A DNA stretch of 5,632 bases from JBBSEZ01 sp038239195 (GCA_038239195.1 JBBSEZ010000556.1:1-5632), one strand, 5' to 3'; counted from the first letter of the stretch, positions 1-5,632 are shown. Numbers and translations: made by a program. Notes: generated by a model from the sequence alone, not told the origin.

Positions 1-672
1 CGTCCGGACGGCTCGGGCGGGCCGTCCTACAGGAGGGCTTTTTCCTGTGCCTCGTGTGGCCAGGTGGGTTATCTATCTCGGGACAAGGTCGCCCTGACAG
101 CCTGGGAGGAAGCAATCCACGAGGAGAAACCGGAGCCGTTCTGTTGTGTCGGCTGCAAGGGTGACGATGCGAACGCGTGCGTCGGGTTCGCGGGCTACCC
201 CGAGGCCCCGCACCTGCCCGCGGGGAGCGTCAAGTGGTTCTACGTCGGCATCCGATGCTGCACCTGCGGCCTGTTGGGCGTGAAGGTTGTCAGCGGGCGC
301 TGTCCGGTGAGGAGGGGCGAGCCCGCCTTCGGGTGCCGATCCTTGCAACAAGTTGGGGTGGAGCGATTGCAGGAGTGGGCGATTTCCGTCCTCGACAACC
401 CGCCTGCGTCCTTTGCCCGAGGCACGAACAACGTCCTCCGAACGGAAGACCTGCCCGACGACATTCGCCTCCTGCTGGCCGGGAAGGGGCAGGTAATCTA
501 CGTGAAGCGCCATGCGGAAAGCGGGACGGAGGAGCACATCCTGTTCGCTTGCGGCGGCGGCTTTCATCACTACGGCTTGCGGGTCGGGCGCCCGGGCTTC
601 GATCCTCGCCCCGACACCCAGTTTCGCTTCGAACAGTTGGGCGAGGGGGCCTGGGGCATGGACGAACGTTGA
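1..672 (+). CDS. Cysteine-rich hypothetical protein, possible zinc-binding, 5'-partial
   Basis: I do not recognise the family. The frame is open from the first base of the window to the TGA at 670-672, giving 223 residues, so the real start probably lies left of the window. A GTG at 64 is the first internal candidate, but it has no Shine-Dalgarno at a usable distance (the AGGAGG at 31-36 is too far), and starting there would discard a CxxC pair at bases 46-57. Counting from the window edge, there are three CxxC pairs: C16/C19 (CASC), C49/C52 (CVGC) and C86/C89 (CTC after another Cys), plus C48, C60, C87, C101, C112 and C184. Such pairs suggest zinc-ribbon metal binding; this is inference. The C-terminal half has few cysteines and ends in an aromatic stretch, FHHYGLR followed by TQFRFEQLGEGAWGMD. 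No membrane segment is visible. Codon use is GC-rich like the neighbours, supporting real coding. Function is unknown. Confidence 0.7.
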   Translation, partial: RPDGSGGPSYRRAFSCASCGQVGYLSRDKVALTAWEEAIHEEKPEPFCCVGCKGDDANACVGFAGYPEAPHLPAGSVKWFYVGIRCCTCGLLGVKVVSGRCPVRRGEPAFGCRSLQQVGVERLQEWAISVLDNPPASFARGTNNVLRTEDLPDDIRLLLAGKGQVIYVKRHAESGTEEHILFACGGGFHHYGLRVGRPGFDPRPDTQFRFEQLGEGAWGMDER

Positions 673-701
673 AGCAGGCGAGCCAGGGCAGCCGGTTCGC
701 C

Positions 702-730
702 TTGACGTGGCGGGCGGCGGTTGGTTTGAA
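702..730 (+). promoter_or_regulatory. Weak candidate sigma-70-like promoter
   Basis: TTGACG at 702-707 matches five of six bases of the TTGACA -35 box. TTTGAA at 725-730 lies exactly 17 bases downstream and matches three of six of the -10 box, with TG at 722-723 in the extended -10 position. It would serve the gene starting at 849. Such matches arise by chance, and planctomycete promoters are poorly defined, so this is a guess. Predicted transcription would begin inside the hairpin at 731-750. Confidence 0.25.
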
Positions 731-750
731 GGGGCCTTCGGAAGGGCCCC
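731..750 (+). terminator. GC-rich hairpin, possible terminator-like element
   Basis: The 20 bases from 731 to 750 fold as GGGGCCTT against AAGGGCCCC around CGG, with one bulged G. The core CCTTCGGAAGG is itself a perfect inverted repeat. It lies 58 bases after the stop of the cysteine-rich gene and before the next gene. There is no T-tract after it, so a classical intrinsic terminator is not supported. It could be a T-less terminator, an RNA-stability hairpin, or a 5'-end structure if the weak promoter just upstream is real. Confidence 0.3.
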
Positions 751-848
751 CGGAAGGACGAACCAGAAAGGGCCCACTTCTGCATCCTTCCCAGGGAGGT
801 TGGGCGAACCTGGTAAAAGGCGCCCCGCAACGCGAAAGGAACGGACGC

Positions 849-1442
849 ATGCCGACCCTGAAGAACGAGATCGCAGGGCTCTTGGACGACCTGGCCCGTT
901 CGCCGGAGTGGTCGCCGCGCTGGATGACCGTCGCGGAGATCGCGGCGGAGCTCGAGCGCCTCGACTTCTGGGAGCAGCCAGCCTTGCGGCGGTACGCGGG
1001 TGAGGCCCGACTCGACTTTCTCGCCGGCCTCCTCGCGCACGCCTGCGCCGAGGAAGGGCCCGCCTGGGCGCAGATGGGGGCGCGTTTCAAGCACTCCGCG
1101 CTCCTCACGGAGAAGGACCACGCGCTCCTCGCGGGGTGGCTCGACGACCGGCGCGCCGCCCTCAACGAGGACCTGTCGCGCATCCTCCTGGGCGAGCCGC
1201 CCTCGTGGCGGAGCGACGGGAGCGCGCGGGGGCCCGACCTCGGCGACTGCCTGCGCCAGGCCAGGCCCCTTGTCGCCGAACTGGCGCAGCTGGCCCGTCG
1301 CCTGGCGTGGAGCTCCGACTACGAGGAGGCCCCGGGCGCTGCGCGGGAGGCCTTGCCCCAGGCGCGGCGCATCCGCGAGATCGCGACCACGCTCACGGGC
1401 ATCTTCGACGTTCCCGCGGGCTGTGTCGCGGGGGAAGGCTGA
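849..1442 (+). CDS. Hypothetical helical protein, 197 aa
   Basis: The family is not recognised. The ATG at 849 is chosen because AAAGGA at 835-840 stands eight bases before it, while the same open frame upstream runs antisense-like through the previous gene without a good start. The product has no signal peptide or membrane segment, so it is probably cytoplasmic. Residues 1-20 form an amphipathic helix-like start. Residues 26-40 (WMTVAEIAAELERLD) resemble the first helices of a helix-turn-helix, but no full DNA-binding motif can be made out. Residues 50-115 and 130-185 are rich in Ala, Leu, Arg and Glu with heptad-like spacing, consistent with helical bundles. A Pro/Gly/Ser-rich loop at about 116-130 separates the two blocks. 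The stop is 60 bases before the WD40 lipoprotein gene, which has a similar ribosome site, so co-transcription is possible. No enzymatic motif is visible. Confidence 0.72.
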   Translation: MPTLKNEIAGLLDDLARSPEWSPRWMTVAEIAAELERLDFWEQPALRRYAGEARLDFLAGLLAHACAEEGPAWAQMGARFKHSALLTEKDHALLAGWLDDRRAALNEDLSRILLGEPPSWRSDGSARGPDLGDCLRQARPLVAELAQLARRLAWSSDYEEAPGAAREALPQARRIREIATTLTGIFDVPAGCVAGEG

Positions 1443-1502
1443 GCGGCCTCGGGCCCGCGGCGCTGAAACCTGCTGTCCCTCTTCCCCGAAAGGAATCGCC
1501 CG

Positions 1503-3356
1503 ATGCTGGCGAGGAAGATCGCGCTCGGTTTGCTGGTCGGGGCCCTTGCGGCCCTCGCGGCCCTGCCCGGTTGCGGGACGATCGTGAACTTCAAGAGCGG
1601 AGACCCGGAGGTCTACGGGGGCGTTCGCAAAGACGTCGAGCTCATCGAGAAGCCGGGCAACCCGAACGACGTCCGGCCAGGCGACGGCGGCGCCGGCGCC
1701 ATCGCTTTTGCGGTGGTGCTCGCCGACATGGCCGCCAGCGGCGTCGCGGACACCCTGACGTTGCCCCTGGCCATCTACCTGCGCCAGAACTCGAGGATTG
1801 CCGACAAGGAGGACGTTCCCGCCGATGCAGACAACTCGGATCGTGAAGATCCACCGCACGGGGGCGAAGCCTTCCTGGCCTACTTCCCGACCGCGGTGGG
1901 GGCCCGGTGGTCCCGCTCGAGCGGCGGGGAAGAGGGGACGTCCGTCGTGACGGCCGTCGAGGAGAAGGACGGGGGGAAGCTCGTCACGGTCGCGGCGGCG
2001 TTGGAGAAGGACGGCCCGCTGGTCCCCGTCGAAAAGACGCTGGTGTGCGAGAAGGGCCTGTTCCTGGTCTGGGTGGGTGGGTCGGCTTGCCAGCCCCCGA
2101 TCTGCTTGCTCAAACACCCGCCCCAACCCGGCGACAAGTGGGAGACGCTCTCGACCGTCGATTACGTGCCGCTTCGGGAGTTGAACGAAGTTTCCGGGCC
2201 GGAGGAGGTTTCGGTGCCCGCCGGCCTCTTCCAGGCCGTGGGGGTGAGCTCCAACGGCACGGGCGGCTTCGGCGGCACGTGGTCGCGGACGACGACCTGG
2301 TATGCCCCCGGGGTCGGCGCGATCAAGAAGGTGAGTGGGGGGCGCGACGTCTTCGTCCTCGAGTCGTTCAACCCGGGCGCGCCGGTCTTGCCGCCGGCCA
2401 ATGGGGCCGGGCCAGGTGGGGCGGGCCCCTCGAAGCCCCCTGCCTTGCAGGCCCCGCGGAGTCGCCCGATGCCCGATCGGGAGGTCCACGCCGTGGCGTT
2501 CGCGCCGGACGGCAAGACGCTGGCCTCGGGCAGCGCGGACGTGACGATCCGGCTGTGGGACGTGCAGACGCGCAAGGAGCGGGACACGCTCTACGGGCAC
2601 CTGGGCGAGGTACATTGCCTGGCGTATAGCCGAGACGGCAAGACGCTGGCCTCGGGGAGCAAGGACCAGACGATCAAGCTGTGGGACGTGAAGACGGGGA
2701 AGGAGAAGGCCACCCTCACCGGCCACACGTGGGGGGCCTACTCCGTGGCGTTCAGCCCTGATGGGAAGACGCTGGCGTCGGGGGCCGGGGACCAGACCAT
2801 TCGGCTGTGGGACGTGGCGACGGGCAAGCAGAAAGCCATCCTTCAGGGGCACGTGCACTGGGTGCGAGCCGTGGCGTTCGCGCCGGACGGCGAGACGCTC
2901 GCCTCGGGGGGCAGCGACCGGACGATTCGGCTGTGGGACGTGCGGACGGGCCAGGTACGGGCCAACCTTGTGGGGCACGCGAACGACGTGCGCTGCCTGG
3001 CGTTCAGCCGGGACGGCAAGACGCTGGCCTCGGGGAGCCACGATCGGACGATCCGGCTGTGGGATGGGCAGACGGGCAAGGAGCAGGCCGTCCTCAAGGG
3101 CCACGTGGACGACGTGCTGTCCCTGACGTTCGGGCCGGACGGGAAGACACTGGCCTCGGGGAGCGCGGACAAGAGGGCCCGGCTGTGGACGGGCAAGGAG
3201 CAGGCGATCCTCAAGGGCCACGCGAACGAGGTGACGTCGGTTGCGTTCGGGCCGGACGGGAAGGTGCTGGCCTCGGGGAGTTGGGACAAGACGATCAAGC
3301 TCTGGGACGTGAAGACGGGCGTGGAGCAGGCCACGCTCAAGGGAGAGGGACCGTAG
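1503..3356 (+). CDS. YceK/YidQ-like lipoprotein fused to a seven-repeat WD40 propeller
   Basis: The product has 617 residues. ATG 1503 is preceded by AAAGGA ending seven to eight bases upstream. Residues 1-24 are a lipoprotein signal: positive ARK, a hydrophobic Leu/Ala stretch, then lipobox LPGC with Cys24 as lipidation site, so the protein should be exported and membrane-anchored. Residues 24-95 carry hallmarks of the YceK/YidQ (DUF1375) lipoproteins: CGTIVN just after the signal, YGGVRKDVELI, and ADTLTLPLAIYL. Residues 124-290 start with AYFPTAVGARW and include WYAPGVGAIKKV; similar phrases occur in beta-rich domains of planctomycete exported proteins (from memory). A Pro/Gly/Ala linker spans 291-325. 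Residues 328-617 are seven WD40 repeats (DGKTLASGS, TIRLWD, GH), enough for one closed propeller, normally a protein-binding scaffold. Blade 6 lacks three residues after RLW. No kinase or other enzymatic domain is present. The domain calls are solid for WD40, good for YceK-like, and tentative for the middle domain. The partner is unknown. Confidence 0.92.
   Translation: MLARKIALGLLVGALAALAALPGCGTIVNFKSGDPEVYGGVRKDVELIEKPGNPNDVRPGDGGAGAIAFAVVLADMAASGVADTLTLPLAIYLRQNSRIADKEDVPADADNSDREDPPHGGEAFLAYFPTAVGARWSRSSGGEEGTSVVTAVEEKDGGKLVTVAAALEKDGPLVPVEKTLVCEKGLFLVWVGGSACQPPICLLKHPPQPGDKWETLSTVDYVPLRELNEVSGPEEVSVPAGLFQAVGVSSNGTGGFGGTWSRTTTWYAPGVGAIKKVSGGRDVFVLESFNPGAPVLPPANGAGPGGAGPSKPPALQAPRSRPMPDREVHAVAFAPDGKTLASGSADVTIRLWDVQTRKERDTLYGHLGEVHCLAYSRDGKTLASGSKDQTIKLWDVKTGKEKATLTGHTWGAYSVAFSPDGKTLASGAGDQTIRLWDVATGKQKAILQGHVHWVRAVAFAPDGETLASGGSDRTIRLWDVRTGQVRANLVGHANDVRCLAFSRDGKTLASGSHDRTIRLWDGQTGKEQAVLKGHVDDVLSLTFGPDGKTLASGSADKRARLWTGKEQAILKGHANEVTSVAFGPDGKVLASGSWDKTIKLWDVKTGVEQATLKGEGP
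2484..3353 (+). repeat. Seven tandem WD40-coding repeats (126-base unit)
   Basis: The 3' half of the lipoprotein gene is a tandem array. Units begin at 2484, 2610, 2736, 2862, 2988, 3114 and 3231. The first five are exactly 126 bases (42 codons). Unit six is 117 bases, and unit seven is 123 bases up to the stop. Nucleotide identity is high at the conserved core: AAGACGCTGGCCTCGGG recurs with little change in blades 1, 2 and 5, and closely related forms occur in the others. Similar synonymous codons in neighbouring units point to recent duplication or homogenisation rather than only protein-level constraint. Confidence 0.9.
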
Positions 3357-3419
3357 GGGGCGCGGCGGCGGTTGGCCCGGCAAAGGGAGTGGGCCTGGCG
3401 TTCTTGGAGTGCGGCGCGT

Positions 3420-3776
3420 TTATAGTCGTCTGTATCCGATGCGAGGTCGCAGGTAGGGCCAAACCTGTTGGACAAGGCAGGGCGCCTGCCCGTGGAGCAC
3501 CTGCCCCGCCTGCACGGCGTCGTGCAACGTGTCCCAGAGAGAGATGGGCTGTCCGACCTTGATGAGGGCGAACTTGCCCTGCGAGCCTTCGCGAATCAGC
3601 CGGCCGACCTCGCCGCGGTAGATGGCCCACTCCTCGGCCACGGGCGAGCCCGCCCGCACGTCGGGCAGTTCGGGGTGCGAGGGCGCGGGCCGCTCGGTCG
3701 GCGCGGGCTCGTTGCGGATGCGCTCGATCTCCTCGCGGTGCAGCCGGGTGACCAGTTCGTCGGCGTCTTCGGTCAT
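3420..3776 (-). CDS. Small hypothetical protein, 118 aa
   Basis: The start is placed at the ATG whose complement is at 3774-3776, because AAGGAGGA (3790 to 3783) lies six bases upstream, the best ribosome site in the window. The open frame continues upstream to 3905, but that extension is Arg/Pro/Ala-rich and lacks a comparable site. Residues 1-25 are charged and probably helical; 24-48 are a Pro-rich linker. Residues 50-107 form a compact domain: EEWAIYRGEVGRLIREG, then GKFALIKVGQPISLWDT, then LVQQV. From memory, the pattern 'G-K-[FYW]-x-L-I-K ... W-D-T ... A-x-x-A-G ... L-V-x-Q' recurs in short uncharacterised planctomycete and cyanobacterial proteins. No function is known to me. It has no signal peptide or membrane segment. 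It is convergent with the WD40 gene; the two stops are 63 bases apart, with no clear terminator between them. Confidence 0.75.
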   Translation of the reverse strand: MTEDADELVTRLHREEIERIRNEPAPTERPAPSHPELPDVRAGSPVAEEWAIYRGEVGRLIREGSQGKFALIKVGQPISLWDTLHDAVQAGQVLHGQAPCLVQQVWPYLRPRIGYRRL

Positions 3777-3782
3777 GGTCGT

Positions 3783-3790
3783 TCCTCCTT
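3783..3790 (-). promoter_or_regulatory. Strong Shine-Dalgarno site
   Basis: Read on the minus strand, this is AAGGAGGA, six bases before the ATG at 3776. It is a near-ideal complement to the 16S 3' end, and it decides the start of the 118-residue protein against the longer open frame reaching 3905. Confidence 0.85.
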
Positions 3791-3916
3791 CGCCCGAGAT
3801 TATGCTTCGGAGGCGGCCTCGTTTGCCAGGCCAAAGCAAGGCGGGGGCTGCTCGGCGGGGGGCCCCTCTGCCCGGACGATGGGCCCTCGAGCCGGACGGC
3901 CGCAACGGCTGGGGCG

Positions 3917-4210
3917 GTGAAACTGAGGTGGATCACTTCGCGGAAGGTGCTCGAGCACTGGACGGCCGAAGACTTGATGAAGGAGAGCGAATTCCGCCGT
4001 TGGCGGTATCGCGCTCCCGGAAAACTGAAGCGGCAGGCGCTCGAGATCATTCGCGGACCTGGCCTGCCGGGGAGTTGCTGGAGCAGGTTCGTCCTTCCTC
4101 GGCGCTCTACCTTCTCGCCGCCGCGGCCAGGCGGCAGCCGTTGGCCGTCAAGTGCCGGAGGTTCGTCAGGTGCGCGGCCTCGCGGACCAGTCGGCCGAGC
4201 TCCCCCGTGA
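3917..4210 (+). other. Doubtful open frame, possible gene remnant
   Basis: In the otherwise empty stretch 3777-4106, a plus-strand frame opens with GTG at 3917 and runs 97 codons. Its first 47 or so codons encode a plausible charged, helical peptide (TAEDLMKESEFRRWRYR, then GKLKRQALEIIRG) with Lys, Glu, Trp and Ile, which random GC-rich frames rarely give. From about codon 48 it becomes a Ser/Pro/Arg/Gly-rich string typical of non-coding frames, and from 4107 it lies antisense to the leucine-rich-repeat gene. No convincing ribosome site precedes the GTG. It could be a decayed gene fragment or a chance frame. I see no family match. Nothing else is identifiable between 3791 and 3916. Confidence 0.2.
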
Positions 4211-5300
4211 GCAGTTCGCCAGGCACGGCAAATTGCAGGGCGCGCTGGCAGGCCTGCGCCGGCGACGTCAACAGTGCCCGTGCAGAGCCCAGCGACAGCC
4301 GGCGCTGGCGCAGCACGCACAGGCTCGCCACCACCGGCGAGCGTATCAGTGCCGTGAGGTCGGACGCCCCGAGACCACCGACGGCGCTGTCGTCCACCAG
4401 CTGGCACAGGTCGCGCAGCTGCCGACAACCGGCGAGGATGCTCCCGGAGCTCGCGCCTAGCTGGCAGTCCGTCAGGCCCAGCGCGCGCAGGTTCGCCCAG
4501 GCGTCGGAGCCCGCCAGCGCCCGCAGGCCCTCGTCGCCGAAGCGGTTCTCCGCCAGGTGCAGGTGTTCCAGTAGCCCCAGCCAGCCGATGCCGGCCAGCC
4601 GGCGCACACCGTCGGGCGCGATTCCATTGCCGGCCACGTCGAGCCGGCGCAAGTGCGGTCGCGGCCCGGCCCGTGCCAGCCAGTCCGCGACGGCGTCCCC
4701 GGTCTCGTTCTTGTTCAGGCGCAGCCGGCGCAGGCCGCGAAGGTGGGGCGAGCGTAGCAGGTCTTCCACGCTCCGCCGGGCCTTGTGCAGCCCTTAGTTC
4801 AGCTCGTGCAGGTTCGCCAGATGCTCGCAGCCTGCCAGCGCCAGCGTCTGGGCCACTCCGAGCCCCCGGAAGTACACTTCCAGCACGCGCAGTCGGGCCA
4901 GGTGCCGCGAGGCCACCAGCGCGTCCCAGGCCGGTCGTGCCTGGATCAGACGGAGCGACGTCAGCGGCGTCGCCGCGAAGATCGTCTCCGTGCACTCGAC
5001 GAACTTTGCCGCCGCCAGCGTCATCCCGTCCACGAAGCCGCGGCGCCATTCGATGCGCTTGGTGAACTTCAGCGCCGTCTTGCCCCACTTCTTGCCGTGC
5101 TTCTCCAACAGTTCCCGTTCGCGCTGGGCGAGGCCCTCGTAGCCGTCGTTCCACTCGCCCATCTTCTCCCGGCGGCACTGGAGGAGCTCGGCGCGCTCGC
5201 TCTGGCCGTTGTCCTCGAACCAGTCGGCGAAGACCAGGCGCGGGCTGTCGTCGTCTGGCGCCTCACAGACGCCGTGCAGGAAGCTGTTCTCGGTGCTCAT
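4107..5300 (-). pseudogene. Repeat-companion (TIGR02996-type) leucine-rich repeat protein, interrupted by in-frame TAA
   Basis: ATG at 5300 follows GGAG at a usable distance. Residues 4-45 match the planctomycete repeat-companion domain: FLHGVCEAPDDDSPRLVFAD, then WFEDNG and RAELLQ. A charged helical segment (48-82) and WRRGFVDGMTL lead into leucine-rich repeats from about residue 100 (TPLTSLRLIQ, HLARLRVLEVY, HLANLHELN). Codon 169 is TAA (4796-4794). The very next codons in the same frame continue the repeat pattern (GLHKARRSVEDLLRSPHLRG, HLRRLDVAGNGI, LEHLHLAENRFGDEGLRALA, LRALGLTDCQ), ending with TAG at 4107. The uninterrupted product would have 397 residues. The stop replaces the second Leu of an LxL core, so TTA to TAA is one base. 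A GTG at 4769 could restart translation but has no clear ribosome site. The far C-terminal repeats are irregular, consistent with decay. These proteins are presumed intracellular binding scaffolds; the ligand is unknown. Alternatives: sequencing error or readthrough. Confidence 0.82.
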
Positions 5301-5447
5301 CAGCCTGCTCCGGGGCCACGGGCGCGATCCGATCCGCTACTTTCCGGACGGGGTACGGCGGCCGATGGACCGTTCCGGCCCCGCGGCCGCATGCCCTTGA
5401 GCCCTGGCGCCAGGAGCGATCGGCGGGAGGACGGCGCGGCCTGTTCG

Positions 5448-5475
5448 TGTCCTCCTTGCCGCCGCCAGGAGGACA
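5448..5475. other. Perfect 9-bp hairpin enclosing an AGGAGG sequence
   Basis: TGTCCTCCT at 5448-5456 pairs perfectly with AGGAGGACA at 5467-5475 around a ten-base GC-rich loop. No T-tract follows on either strand, so it is not a standard intrinsic terminator. It lies about 150 bases upstream of the leucine-rich-repeat start, within its possible leader. Each arm pairs a Shine-Dalgarno-like AGGAGG with its complement, but no start codon of a credible gene follows at normal distance. Confidence 0.45.
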
Positions 5476-5542
5476 GGGCTACTTGTCGCATCCAAAATCC
5501 GGCAAGAACTCGATCTCCGAGAGAGGCGTTCACGGCCTGGTT

Positions 5543-5562
5543 CAAATCTGCCCCTTTTCAGG
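5543..5562 (-). repeat. Motif resembling the ends of dispersed elements
   Basis: Read on the minus strand, this is CCTGAAAAGGGGCAGATTTG. From memory, very similar phrases (AAAAGGGGACAGATTT and variants) recur as dispersed repeats near REP-associated transposases and in intergenic DNA of many bacteria, including planctomycetes. Only one copy is present in the window and no transposase is visible, so the assignment rests on resemblance alone. Confidence 0.2.
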
Positions 5563-5585
5563 TAACACTACGGACCGTCCCCGGG

Positions 5586-5603
5586 CTCGCCTCGGTAGGC
5601 GAG
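5586..5603. other. Short perfect hairpin near the right edge
   Basis: CTCGCCT at 5586-5592 pairs with AGGCGAG at 5597-5603 around CGGT: seven base pairs with a four-base loop. On the plus strand it is followed by TTCTCCCC, too weak for a terminator call. Its gene context lies beyond the window. Confidence 0.35.
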
Positions 5604-5632
5604 TTCTCCCCGACTGGCGCCCTGGTGTCGAG

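Larger units (their letters stand above)
5301..5632. other. Intergenic stretch upstream of the leucine-rich-repeat gene
   Basis: No gene here can be supported. A plus-strand frame opens with ATG at 5391 and stays open to the window edge (80 codons), but it has no ribosome site and reads as Arg/Pro/Cys/Ser-rich sequence for its first half. A minus-strand frame with TTG at 5545 overlaps the start of the leucine-rich-repeat gene by one base and is also low-complexity. The stretch holds a perfect palindrome CCTGGCGCCAGG at 5403-5414 and two hairpins listed separately. Bases 5480-5570 are noticeably less GC-rich than the genes, as expected for a control region, but no convincing -35/-10 pair was found. 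Confidence 0.5.

Noticed and set aside
177..848. Upstream extension of the 197-residue protein
   Set aside because: The frame is open through the cysteine-rich gene, but the sequence is Arg/Gly/Pro-rich shadow; the good ribosome site is before ATG 849.
1503..3356. Reading the WD40 region as a separate gene from the lipoprotein part
   Set aside because: The frame is continuous with no stop. The junction is a Pro/Gly linker with no ribosome site before the Met at residue 323, so a real fusion is the simplest reading.
570..3383. A 937-codon open frame on the minus strand covering the WD40 lipoprotein gene and beyond
   Set aside because: It is the antisense shadow of the G/C-ending codons of the plus-strand genes. 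Its periodic Arg/Pro/Leu/His-rich repeats mirror the WD40 array, and it spans the real genes' ends and intergenic regions.
3622..4797. A 391-codon plus-strand open frame
   Set aside because: It lies antisense to the leucine-rich-repeat gene and the small protein, is Ser/Arg/Pro-rich, and has no ribosome site or domain pattern.
3337..5178. A 613-codon minus-strand open frame across the small gene and the leucine-rich-repeat gene
   Set aside because: It is in a different frame from the two recognisable minus-strand genes and has a Gly/Arg/Pro/Ala-rich composition without any motif; the real frames carry the domain signatures.
5300..5545. 81-codon minus-strand frame overlapping the leucine-rich-repeat start (TGATG)
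   Set aside because: It starts with TTG, lacks a ribosome site, contains the 9-bp hairpin and has low-complexity composition; the one-base overlap is likely chance.
5531..5562. GGTTCAAATC, resembling a tRNA T-arm
   Set aside because: The flanking bases do not form a five-base-pair T stem, and no matching anticodon arm or acceptor stem is found at the required distances on either side.

Overview
The window is GC-rich with strongly G/C-ending codons and looks like chromosomal DNA of a planctomycete, most likely of the Gemmata group. The main reason is the minus-strand gene near the right end. It opens with the short 'repeat-companion' domain (TIGR02996 type) and runs into leucine-rich repeats, a combination heavily expanded in Gemmata-like genomes. 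The WD40 lipoprotein and the small lineage-type hypothetical genes fit the same assignment. No species can be named from the sequence.

Layout, left half (plus strand): (1) the 3' part of a cysteine-rich protein whose start lies left of the window, with three CxxC pairs; (2) a 176-base gap with a GC-rich hairpin and a weak promoter-like pair of boxes; (3) an unrecognised, probably helical cytoplasmic protein of 197 residues; (4) after 60 bases, a 617-residue lipoprotein that joins a YceK/YidQ-like N-terminal region, a middle beta-type domain and a complete set of seven WD40 repeats. Genes 3 and 4 have similar AAAGGA-type ribosome sites and could be co-transcribed.

Right half (minus strand, convergent with the first): a 118-residue hypothetical protein with an excellent ribosome site; about 330 bases with no secure gene, holding one doubtful plus-strand open frame; then the repeat-companion/leucine-rich-repeat gene. 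That gene is one continuous reading frame broken by a single in-frame TAA at the position of a consensus leucine, so it is annotated as a pseudogene or a possible readthrough case. The last 330 bases hold hairpins, a palindrome and a short motif resembling dispersed-element ends, but no gene I can support.

I see no CRISPR array, rRNA, tRNA, complete insertion sequence or recognisable defence system. The most interesting items are the lone in-frame stop in the leucine-rich-repeat gene, the YceK-like/WD40 fusion lipoprotein with strict 126-base repeat units and one shortened blade, and the multi-CxxC protein at the left edge. Nothing shows that the two halves work in one pathway.
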